DNA of 6,981 bases, taken from positions 1-6,981 of the forward strand of contig CAMNND010000055.1 in assembly GCA_946545035.1 (NCBI GenBank), in the 5' to 3' direction. A model generated the notes under the pieces. That model was given only the letters and a program-made list of their open reading frames with translations, was not told the DNA's origin and did no database searches. This document shows, in pieces, positions 1 through 6,981 of the stretch (positions are counted from its first letter, which is position 1; the number at the start of each line of letters is the position of its first letter). The position numbers and the translations under genes were made by a program. The stretch comes from an uncultured Clostridium sp. Lineage in GTDB: Bacteria > Bacillota > Clostridia > TANB77 > CAG-508.

Positions 1-81
1 GAGTCACTTGTGGAATTTGTTAAGAGCGAAGATACAGGAAAATTCAAAATGAAGAATACAAAGATTAAATTATTAGACTAA
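1..81 (+). CDS. C-terminal end of an unrecognised protein (partial, 5' end outside window)
   Basis: Frame 1 is open from the first base and ends at TAA (79-81), followed directly by a second in-frame TAA (82-84). The 26 visible residues are lysine-rich and end KIKLLD. The other two forward frames stop sooner, at about 21 and 51. A hairpin terminator sits 20 nt downstream, which fits the end of a real gene. The fragment is too short to assign a family, and no function is proposed. It converges with the coupling-ATPase gene on the opposite strand. Confidence 0.6.
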   Translation, partial: ESLVEFVKSEDTGKFKMKNTKIKLLD

Positions 82-101
82 TAAGTAATTATTAATAAAT
101 A

Positions 102-140
102 AAAAATAACTGGAATTATAATTCCAGTTATTTTTGTTTT
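102..140. terminator. Bidirectional Rho-independent terminator between convergent genes
   Basis: The arms AATAACTGGAATT (105-117) and AATTCCAGTTATT (120-132) are perfectly complementary. They extend as A/T pairs to about 102 and 135, leaving a very small loop (effectively 4 nt, 117-120). The right side continues as a T-run on the + strand. The A-run on the left (101-106) gives a T-run when read on the - strand. The element lies 20 nt after the + gene and a few nt beyond the stop of the - gene, so it can serve both. Confidence 0.85.
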
Positions 141-145
141 AAATA

Positions 146-2503
146 TTAATTATTACCTTTTTTGTTATGCGGATTATTTAATATTGCTGTTCCTGATTCT
201 GGATTTCCAAATATTGAATCTTGACCATTTGTACGAATTGGATCTAATTCTTCTTCAGTATCATCATCGTTTACAAAAGTAGGAATACTTGATCTTTTAT
301 ATTTTTTCTTTCCTGAATCTTCATCAGTATCTGACATACCACTTGTAAACTTAGTAAAGTTAAATCTTGTCTCTGGTTGCTTTTCTTTATATTTTGAGTC
401 GATAAAGTTTAACTTACCATATCCAACAATACTCTTTCCACCGCCATCACGTACCTTATAGATACATTCCTTAAACTTAACTGCTTGAACTTTTCCAGGC
501 TTAAAGTTAGGTGTCTTAGCGGCTTTAATCTTAGCAAGTTTAGATGTATATTCACCTTTTTCAGCATCATAATCTCTATCAAATGTAAACTCTGATTTTT
601 CTCCAAGTTCTCTTGACCACCAATCGTTATCATCTGGCTCGTTATTACCAAATACGATTTTATGTGCGCAGTTTGCGATAATTGTTTTTCTATATTTTTT
701 GTTTTCAGCATTTAACTGGTCTAGGTTTTGTACAGATATAACTGCACCAACTCTATACTTTCTATAAATAGTAAATATAGGCTCTGTTGAACTTGAGATA
801 AAATCTGAAAACTCATCTATGTATAAGAAATGTGGATTTCTTGTTGCTTCAATACCTGGTCTTCTTAATACTGCATACTGCATTGATAATATAAAGAATA
901 AACCAAATGCTTTATGTGCTGCATTTCCTAAATCACCACGTCTTGTACATACAAATGTAAATTGTCCTGAAGCTAAAGCTTCATCAAAATTAATATTATT
1001 TGTTCTATTACATAATACATTCCTAATACCAGGATATCTTAATAAGTTATCAAGCTGTGTAGTTGCTGATGAAATGTATTTTTCTGTATCAGCTTTGTAA
1101 GTGCTGTCTGCAAAGTAATTCTTTTTAAAGTATGTAATAAGTATTTTATATTGCTCAGCAAGCTCTGCATCTTTTTCCATTTCCTCTGTCATTGTTTGAA
1201 TAATTGAGAAATCATTAAATGCATTTAACATATCTTCTAATGTAGGTATTTGACCATCGTGCATTCTTGGATACATGATTTTTAATAATATTGATAAATT
1301 CTCAATTGCTTGAGAAGCAAAGTTTGCTTGTACTCCTAAATTTAAATCTAAATCAGCTCTTGTAGATGCGTGTAAATTCTTTAATACAGTAGAAATAACA
1401 ACTGATGATTGTATAGGATTATCGTAAGCAAAAGGGTTTAAACCAACTGAGTCTGGTGAACTTGGATCTACTAGATTAACCTTTACATGATAATTTTTAG
1501 CAACATTTAATACTCTTGAAACTGATTCGAAATCAGGGGAGATATATGTTACACCAATATCTTTAAAGATTGTTTTTCCGTCTTGTTCTCCACGTATCAT
1601 CTTACTCATACATGATTTATAAGTTCCTGATTTATTTGGATTTTCTTTTATCATACTTAAAGAAAAATTATCATTGATATAATCATTATCATAAGGTGCA
1701 TTTAAAGAGGCTATACCAGACTTTAATGCTGCAAAGCCATATTCTTTAGCAGTTTTATGGAAGAAATTCTTCTTTTCGATATCTCTACAAATCATTGGCT
1801 CATATATAAGTGATGTTTTACCAGATCCTGATACACCAACTACAAGCATTGATTCAAAACGTCTGTCTTCAGGAAGTATAACATCTTTACCAGTATGCTT
1901 ATCTACACAAAGTTTAATTTCACAACTATATTGTCCTGTAAATCCTGTTTTCTTATTTGCTAAATTGATACCAGGGTATTCGTAGATTGACTCACGAAAA
2001 TCCTTTGAATCATCAATTTTAAACATAAACCATTTTATTAAAGGATAGAATGTCGTTAATGGCAAGTATAACGAAATACTTCTAAATGCAGGTGCAATCA
2101 AACTTGAATACTCAGTTGCAACTTTTACATATGATGGAGCTGACATTAATATAAGCCAACCAGCTGAGTTTATGGCTTGATTAAACATTGAAAGCACCAA
2201 TATATATAAAGAGATTACATATAAGTGAAAGAATGAAAGCTTAGTGTCTTCTGAGTCAGCAAACTTTGAACTACACGAGAACAAGAATGCAAATATAGGA
2301 CAAGCAAATGCAAGTGCATATTGAATTGGTCCCCAATAAGAACAACCTATACCTGTGAAAATCATCAAAATGATTTCTACTATTCTATCTATGGTTAAAT
2401 ATATAGTTACAAGCGTTAATATATATGTTAAAAAGGTATTTCTATCTGTACCTAATACTTTTAAAAATTTATCTATTAACTTCAAGATTTTCACCACTTT
2501 CAA
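146..2503 (-). CDS. VirD4/TraG/TraD-family coupling ATPase, membrane-anchored
   Basis: This 785-residue protein resembles type IV secretion coupling proteins, hexameric inner-membrane ATPases that bring DNA or protein substrates to a secretion channel. Residues about 24-160 hold several hydrophobic segments (roughly 24-51, 58-77, 90-108, 138-160). The ATPase domain follows. Walker A is GVSGSGKT (223-230), Walker B is FLYIDEF (559-565, with D563 and E564), and VISVQNLDQL (588-597, Q592) fits the conserved glutamine motif after Walker B. LNPF (355-358) matches the usual 'NPF/NP' motif. The strand that usually reads DPKGE appears as SPDFE (322-326) and lies about 90 residues after Walker A, which suggests an insertion near 245-315. 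The tail (about 722-785) is hydrophilic with acidic clusters. The start is TTG (2503-2501): no ATG is near, and it keeps the whole N-terminal membrane region. In-frame GTG codons lie 2 and 3 codons further in. No relaxase, VirB-type or integrase gene is adjacent. The family call is firm; the conjugation role is inference. Confidence 0.85.
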   Translation of the reverse strand: MKVVKILKLIDKFLKVLGTDRNTFLTYILTLVTIYLTIDRIVEIILMIFTGIGCSYWGPIQYALAFACPIFAFLFSCSSKFADSEDTKLSFFHLYVISLYILVLSMFNQAINSAGWLILMSAPSYVKVATEYSSLIAPAFRSISLYLPLTTFYPLIKWFMFKIDDSKDFRESIYEYPGINLANKKTGFTGQYSCEIKLCVDKHTGKDVILPEDRRFESMLVVGVSGSGKTSLIYEPMICRDIEKKNFFHKTAKEYGFAALKSGIASLNAPYDNDYINDNFSLSMIKENPNKSGTYKSCMSKMIRGEQDGKTIFKDIGVTYISPDFESVSRVLNVAKNYHVKVNLVDPSSPDSVGLNPFAYDNPIQSSVVISTVLKNLHASTRADLDLNLGVQANFASQAIENLSILLKIMYPRMHDGQIPTLEDMLNAFNDFSIIQTMTEEMEKDAELAEQYKILITYFKKNYFADSTYKADTEKYISSATTQLDNLLRYPGIRNVLCNRTNNINFDEALASGQFTFVCTRRGDLGNAAHKAFGLFFILSMQYAVLRRPGIEATRNPHFLYIDEFSDFISSSTEPIFTIYRKYRVGAVISVQNLDQLNAENKKYRKTIIANCAHKIVFGNNEPDDNDWWSRELGEKSEFTFDRDYDAEKGEYTSKLAKIKAAKTPNFKPGKVQAVKFKECIYKVRDGGGKSIVGYGKLNFIDSKYKEKQPETRFNFTKFTSGMSDTDEDSGKKKYKRSSIPTFVNDDDTEEELDPIRTNGQDSIFGNPESGTAILNNPHNKKGNN

Positions 2504-2516
2504 ATTTAAATTATTA

Positions 2517-2521
2517 CCCCT
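2517..2521 (-). promoter_or_regulatory. Possible ribosome binding site for the coupling ATPase
   Basis: On the - strand AGGGG lies 13 nt upstream of the TTG start at 2503, which is longer than the usual spacing. No better purine-rich site is seen in front of TTG. A weak GGTG (2496-2493) lies before another in-frame TTG at 2485, so the start is not settled. Confidence 0.35.
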
Positions 2522-2523
2522 AT

Positions 2524-2552
2524 ATTATCTTATAAATCACGCAAAAATTCAA
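2524..2552 (-). promoter_or_regulatory. Candidate sigma-A-type promoter for the coupling ATPase
   Basis: On the - strand, TTGAAT (2552-2547) is followed after exactly 17 bp by GATAAT (2529-2524), giving 4/6 and 5/6 matches to consensus. Transcription would start near 2517 and leave only about 14 nt of leader before the TTG. The AGGGG would then sit at or upstream of the 5' end. Either this promoter or the start codon may be wrong. Confidence 0.4.
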
Positions 2553-2666
2553 GCCTTTTGGAAGAATTTGTTTATAAAAGTACATAAATTTTCTTCTATT
2601 ATATGTAACCTAATCATTAAAAGCGATGTTTAAGAATATAAATTTAAAAATGTTGTTAATATATTT

Positions 2667-2674
2667 GGGGAGAG
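2667..2674 (+). promoter_or_regulatory. Ribosome binding site of the flippase gene
   Basis: GGGGAGAG lies 4 nt before the ATG at 2679 and fixes that start. No convincing -35/-10 pair was found for this gene in the 175-bp divergent region. Confidence 0.6.
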
Positions 2675-2678
2675 AGCA

Positions 2679-3998
2679 ATGAAAAAGAATAATACAACAC
2701 GTAGTATAATAGCTCTATTAATATCTCAGATAGTTGTTAAGTGTTTGGGTCTATTATACAAATTGTACTTAGCAAACAAGAAAGGTTTTGGAGATGTAGG
2801 AAATGCTATATATAATTCTGGATACCAAATATATGCATTATTACTTACAATATCAACAATAGGAGTTCCAAATGTAATATCTAAGCTAATTGCAGAAAAT
2901 AAAAATAAGAATAGAGCAGTAGAAGAGATAACTAAAAATGCATTTGCTCTTTTTTCGATAATAGGAATATTTGGTTGCTTATTTCTAATAATTTCATCAA
3001 AGTTTATAGCAAATGATTTATTAAATATACCGGAAGCAAGATTATCGATAATTGCACTATCACCAGCTATTTTCAATGTATGCATTATTTCTGTAATGAG
3101 AGGATACTATAATGGTATTAATAAAATCGAGACAACTGCTAAGTCACAAACTATAGAGCAATTTATTAAAACCATAAGCACAATTATGTTTGTTGAGATT
3201 TACTATTTAATTAATTCATCAAACGTTGCAAATATCGCAGCTATTGCAAATTTTGCGACGACAATAGCTACATTAGGATGCCTTATTTATTTATGGAAGA
3301 AAAAGGTTAATGGGATTGGATATGGAAATATAAGTACTAAGAAGATGTTTGAAATTATAAAATTAACTGTTCCCATCTCATTAAGTGCAATCCTTGCATC
3401 GCTAAACCGAAATATAGATTCTATAACTGTTGTTAGATATATGAAAAAATTTGTAGGGGAAAGCTTTGCCAAAAAAGAATTGGGATTAATGAGTGGAAAA
3501 ATTGATGTTATAGCTTCTGTACCAGTTTCATTTATAGTTGCGATATCAACGACTATTATTCCTAATATAGCAAAAAATAAAAATAATATTAAATACGTTA
3601 GGAACATTTCATATAAATATTTTAAGTTATTAGGAATAATTATTATTCCTTGTAGTATATTACTATATACATGTGCTGGAAAAATTCTATTTTTACTATT
3701 TGGAAGCGATAATGGAAAAGTATTATTACAGATAAATGCAATTTCTTTATTATTTATATCTGCGGAGCAAATTATAAATGCAATCCTTCATGGGTTAGGT
3801 TGTATATATACTCCAGCAATTTCATTAACAATTGGTGTATGTATAAAAGCAATTCTTAATATATTATTTCTGAATTTTGATTCGAAAATTTTCTGGTTTG
3901 GTGGTATAGTAGGGTGTTCTATAGCTACGCTAACATGCCATTTTGTTGCATTTGCAATAGTTTTTATAAAACTTTTGAAAAAATTAAAAATAAAATGA
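2679..3998 (+). CDS. SpoVB/MurJ-family (MOP superfamily) lipid-linked precursor flippase, short form
   Basis: This is a 439-residue multipass membrane protein with about 12 hydrophobic helices, at roughly 9-27, 50-70, 87-107, 122-141, 160-178, 184-204, 226-244, 278-295, 314-332, 351-370, 375-398 and 405-432. Diagnostic stretches of the SpoVB/YkvU/MurJ group are present: GVPNVISKLIAE (62-73) and RGYYNG (141-146), followed by SQTIEQ (156-161). Family members move lipid-linked cell-wall or polysaccharide precursors across the membrane, and SpoVB acts in spore cortex synthesis in Bacillus. Typical SpoVB and MurJ proteins are longer, usually 14 helices and over 500 residues. This one ends cleanly in a lysine-rich tail (KLLKKLKIK) about two helices short. 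Shorter family members exist, so it need not be broken. Which substrate it moves, and whether it is sporulation-specific, cannot be told from sequence. It is transcribed divergently from the coupling ATPase. Confidence 0.82.
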   Translation: MKKNNTTRSIIALLISQIVVKCLGLLYKLYLANKKGFGDVGNAIYNSGYQIYALLLTISTIGVPNVISKLIAENKNKNRAVEEITKNAFALFSIIGIFGCLFLIISSKFIANDLLNIPEARLSIIALSPAIFNVCIISVMRGYYNGINKIETTAKSQTIEQFIKTISTIMFVEIYYLINSSNVANIAAIANFATTIATLGCLIYLWKKKVNGIGYGNISTKKMFEIIKLTVPISLSAILASLNRNIDSITVVRYMKKFVGESFAKKELGLMSGKIDVIASVPVSFIVAISTTIIPNIAKNKNNIKYVRNISYKYFKLLGIIIIPCSILLYTCAGKILFLLFGSDNGKVLLQINAISLLFISAEQIINAILHGLGCIYTPAISLTIGVCIKAILNILFLNFDSKIFWFGGIVGCSIATLTCHFVAFAIVFIKLLKKLKIK

Positions 3999-4016
3999 AA
4001 AATTTTTTTATTTTTT
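3986..4016 (+). terminator. Weak A/U-only hairpin with T-run after the flippase gene
   Basis: AAAAATAAAA (3986-3995) can pair with TTTTATTTTT (4006-4015) around a 10-nt loop. It overlaps the end of the flippase gene and is followed by one more T and then GTTG. The stem has no G-C pair, so it is a poor terminator at best. It is recorded because no other terminator is visible between this gene and the HU promoter. Confidence 0.25.
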
Positions 4017-4017
4017 G

Positions 4018-4046
4018 TTGAAACCAATAATTGCTTCGTGTATAAT
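4018..4046 (+). promoter_or_regulatory. Promoter of the HU gene
   Basis: TTGAAA (4018-4023), then 17 bp, then a perfect TATAAT (4041-4046). Transcription is predicted to start near 4053, giving an untranslated leader of about 270 nt before HU. This is the best promoter match in the 323-bp gap between the flippase and HU. Confidence 0.75.
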
Positions 4047-4083
4047 GGCCTTGAACTTGAGATAGAGATTTATTGTAATAGTA

Positions 4084-4145
4084 ATTTAGAAAATATCGAC
4101 AAGTTCTATCGCTAATAAGTTTCATAATCGATACTTTTTCTGAAT
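4084..4145 (+). repeat. Long imperfect inverted repeat (stem with 28-nt loop) in HU leader
   Basis: Positions 4084-4093 pair with 4145-4136 and 4094-4099 pair with 4133-4128. C4134 and T4135 bulge out. The inner six pairs are TATCGA/TCGATA. One pair (4087/4142) is G-U. The loop is 4100-4127. Confidence 0.5.
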
Positions 4146-4228
4146 CTTGTTGATTAAGAATATAAAAACTGCGTTAAATTCTATAAAACAACAAAAAAAC
4201 AAGGAAAAAAGAAGGATTTTGTACAAAA

Positions 4229-4258
4229 ATGGCGAATAATCATTATAGTAGTTTATAA
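4229..4258 (+). CDS. Possible 9-codon upstream ORF (leader peptide) in HU leader
   Basis: ATG at 4229 opens a frame reading MANNHYSSL and stopping at TAA (4256-4258), inside the left arm of the 4252-4283 hairpin. A purine stretch AAGGA (4212-4216) lies 12 nt upstream, further than usual. Ribosomes on this ORF would disrupt the hairpin, so it could tune HU expression. A frame this short arises easily by chance, so this is a low-confidence call. Confidence 0.2.
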   Translation: MANNHYSSL

Positions 4259-4283
4259 ATCCGCATTAAATCGGAGTTATAAA
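4252..4283 (+). repeat. Inverted repeat (hairpin) upstream of the HU ribosome binding site
   Basis: TTTATAAATCCG (4252-4263) and CGGAGTTATAAA (4272-4283) pair at 11 of 12 positions (mismatch 4259/4276) around an 8-nt loop CATTAAAT. It ends 23 nt before AGGAGGT. No T-run follows, so it is not a terminator; an mRNA-stabilising or protein-binding element is possible. Confidence 0.55.
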
Positions 4284-4306
4284 GTACATAATATCAAAAA
4301 TTCAAT

Positions 4307-4313
4307 AGGAGGT
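4307..4313 (+). promoter_or_regulatory. Strong ribosome binding site of HU
   Basis: AGGAGGT is a near-perfect Shine-Dalgarno sequence 8 nt before the ATG at 4322. It selects this ATG over the out-of-frame ATG at 4315-4317. Its strength fits an abundant protein. Confidence 0.85.
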
Positions 4314-4321
4314 AATGAATA

Positions 4322-4597
4322 ATGAACAAATCTGATTTAATTGCGGCAGTAGCTGCTAAAACAGGAGAAACAAAGAAAAATGCTGAGGCATCAATCAACG
4401 CAGTAGTAGATGTAATAGCAGAAACATTAGCTAAAGGAGACAAAATTCAATTAGTTGGATTCGGATCTTTCGAAGTTAGAGCAAGAGCTGCAAGAAAAGG
4501 AAGAAACCCACAAACTGGTAAAGAAATGAAAATAGCTGCTAAAAAAGCTCCTGTATTCAAAGCTGGTAAAGCATTAAAAGATGCTGTTAACGGATAA
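4322..4597 (+). CDS. hup: HU-family nucleoid DNA-binding protein
   Basis: A 91-residue protein of standard HU length. It opens MNKSDLIAAVA, followed by the helical dimerisation part (3-38). GFGSFEVR (46-53) leads into the DNA-binding beta-arm. The arm carries the family signature RNPQTGKEM (61-69) with P63, the residue that intercalates at the arm tip. It ends in the usual C-terminal helix (PVFKAGKALKDAV, 77-89). HU dimers bend and compact DNA and assist replication, repair and recombination. The gene is monocistronic: its own promoter and long leader lie upstream and a strong hairpin terminator follows 34 nt after the stop. No missing residues were seen. An IHF subunit is unlikely given the HU-type arm and the Gram-positive context. 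Confidence 0.97.
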   Translation: MNKSDLIAAVAAKTGETKKNAEASINAVVDVIAETLAKGDKIQLVGFGSFEVRARAARKGRNPQTGKEMKIAAKKAPVFKAGKALKDAVNG

Positions 4598-6981
4598 TAA
4601 TTGAAATTTATATATAAATATGAATTCATATAAAAGACATAGCTAAATCTATGTCTTTTTTTATAAAATTTCATATTTAAACTTACGAAATTTAAAACAA
4701 AAGTTAAAGAGCCTATTGATAGGTTTTTAGATATTGAAATTCTATTATGTCGTATGAGACGATGTTAAAAAGGTGAAAATTTTGCTGTTATAATGGAAAA
4801 AATTGACTTTTTTCGAATAATATAGTATAATGGTCCCAGTTTTGTTTTAAAGGAGATAGAAAAAATGAAAGACAAAAAAAGCCTGGCAATGATTATAATT
4901 GTTGGCATAGTAACGGTATTATTTCTATGTGTGAATTCAAAGGCATTTGCAACAACAGGAACTGTTGTTGGAGATAACCTAAGAGTTAGAAAAGAAGAAG
5001 ATACTACATCAGAAATAATAGATTTATTGGATGAAAATGATAAGGTAGAAATACTTGGAGAAAGTGGAGACTGGTATAAAGTTAAAGCTAATGATAAGGT
5101 TGGATATGTGAAAAAAGAATTTATAAAAGTTCAAGATGGAGCTGCTATAAATAATGAAGTAACTAACGAAACAACCTCTGAAGAAAAAGAAGAAAATAAT
5201 GAATCAGAAAAGAAAGAAGAAGCTCAAGTAGCAGAAAATACTGAAGAGCAAAAAGAAGAAAAACAAGCTGTTGCAGAGCAACCCAAAGAAGTTAAATTTA
5301 GTTCAGATGTTGAATTAAAGACGATGCCGTTAGCAAGCAGTATTGCAATTAACAATACTACTGCTGATGAAACATACACTGTAGTTTGTACAGCTGGTTC
5401 ATGGGCATATGTTAAATCTGGTAATAAAGAAGGATGGGTTTTAACAGAAAAATCTACTGCAGCTCCAGCTGTAACTGAAACAACTACTGAAACTCAAGAG
5501 CAGGAAGAAGAAAAGCCTGAAGAAGTTAAATTACCAGAAGATAATATGTATTCAAACTCAAAAACATACTATGTAAAAGGTTCTTCTGTTAATGTAAGAG
5601 ATGCTGCATCAAAAGATTCTGATGTTGTTAAAGTATTAAATACTAACGCAGAAGTAGAAGTAGTTGGTGAAGCTGATACATGGTACATAATTAAAATTAA
5701 TGGTGAAAAAGCATATGTAGCTAAATCATTATTATCAGATGAAAAAATTGAAGTTACATCAAGAAGCTCTGACAGTTTAGATGAGGAGAATGATGAAGAA
5801 GAATCATACGAGGAAGATACTTCTTCTGTACCATCAAATCCAATTGGATCTGATGTTGTAGCTTATGCAATGCAATTTGAAGGATATTCATATGTATACG
5901 GTACAAACGGACCAAATACATTTGACTGTTCAGGATTTGTACAATATGTTTATAAACACTTCGGTATTTCATTAAGCCGTTCATCAAGCACACAAGCTAA
6001 TGATGGTGTATATGTAAGTAAAAGTGATTTACAACCAGGTGACGTATTAATATTCAGAGATACATCAAACTCTAGAATTGGTCATGTTGGTTTATACATA
6101 GGTGGTGGACAATTTATACATGCATCTAACTCAAGAACAGGTGTAATTGTTTCATCATTAGATACTTCAGCATATCAAAAGAGATATGTATGTGCTAGAA
6201 GAATCTTATAATAAGGGGTTATTATAAAGGAGCTATGTGAATAGAAAAATATTTTTAATAACTATTTATTACATATTAGGAACGATAGGGGGATTATATT
6301 TTAAAAATATAATTCCTTTTTTTATTGTAATTTTAATGATTAATATTGTTTTATTTCAAAAATCTAAAAGGAAAATGATGCTAATTTTAATAATATTTAT
6401 GATTGCTTTATATAAAGCAAATGCACTTGCTACACATATAAAGAATGTAGATTCAATTGAGAAGATGGAATTTATTGGAAATACTGAAAGTATTATTGAA
6501 AAGAGCAGTTCAAATCAAGTTATAATTAGCATTGATAAATTAAATGGGAAAAAGGTATTTTTTAAAACAAAGGTAAGAGCGTATATAAAAAATAACAAAG
6601 CTATAAAAGTTGGAGATAAAGTTAAAATCCGTGGTACTAAGAAAACAACTATTTATACTAAAAATGAAGGTTGTTTTGACTACAAGAAATATTTATATTC
6701 AAAAGGAATATATGCAGATATTGATGTTGAGAGCATAAATGTAGAGAATGGAGATATAGGAAATTATTTTACTAAATTTATTGATATAATTAGAGTTAAT
6801 ATTAAATCAACATTTTATAAATATTTGGATGAAAACAACAGAGAAATTGCAACAGCACTTGTTATTGGAGATAAAAATAATTTTGATGAGAATATAGCGG
6901 ATTTATTTACTGAAGCTGGACTATCACATATCATAGCTATTTCTGGTATGCATACAGTATATGTTGCATACATTGGTTTAA

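Larger units (their letters stand above)
4053..4321 (+). promoter_or_regulatory. Long, structured 5' leader of the HU gene
   Basis: About 270 nt separate the predicted transcription start from the HU start codon. Three elements are visible. First, a long imperfect stem joins 4084-4099 to 4128-4145: 16 pairs, one G-U and a 2-nt bulge, closing a 28-nt loop. Second, a 12-bp palindrome TTTTGTACAAAA lies at 4217-4228. Third, a hairpin at 4252-4283 lies just before the ribosome binding site. A 9-codon open frame (4229-4258) runs into the third element. None has a terminator-like T-run. I recognise no known riboswitch or ribosomal-protein leader. A regulatory role is inference; AT-rich DNA makes weak stems by chance. 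Confidence 0.4.

Overview
The window is strongly AT-rich and bacterial. It carries Shine-Dalgarno sites of the AGGAGG type, sigma-A-like promoters and short hairpin-plus-T terminators. The gene set is an HU protein, a SpoVB/MurJ-family flippase, an SH3b-NlpC/P60 cell-wall hydrolase and ComEC. Together these suggest a low-GC Gram-positive (Firmicutes), most likely a clostridial relative. I cannot name the genus.

Layout, left to right. (1) The last 26 codons of an unrecognised + strand gene end at a double stop, followed by a symmetrical hairpin that can terminate transcription from both sides. (2) A 785-residue VirD4/TraG-type coupling ATPase lies on the - strand (146-2503), with an N-terminal membrane region, Walker A and Walker B. 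No relaxase, mating-pore or integrase gene is visible beside it. (3) A 175-bp divergent intergenic region follows. (4) A short (439-residue) SpoVB/MurJ-family multipass transporter runs on the + strand (2679-3998). (5) A 323-bp gap contains a near-consensus promoter and a long leader of about 270 nt with several inverted repeats and a possible 9-codon upstream ORF. (6) The HU gene (4322-4597) follows, with a clear terminator. (7) Two possible tandem promoters precede a secreted three-SH3b NlpC/P60 endopeptidase (4865-6211). (8) The 5' part of comEC starts 25 nt later and runs off the right edge.

Functional reading. Most of the window looks like ordinary chromosomal housekeeping: envelope synthesis and remodelling (flippase, NlpC/P60), nucleoid architecture (HU) and DNA uptake (ComEC). 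The NlpC/P60 and comEC genes are probably co-transcribed, since they are closely spaced with no terminator between them. The least routine items are the orphan coupling ATPase and the structured HU leader. I did not find a clear new multi-gene system. The best candidates are these two, and both need comparative work to confirm.
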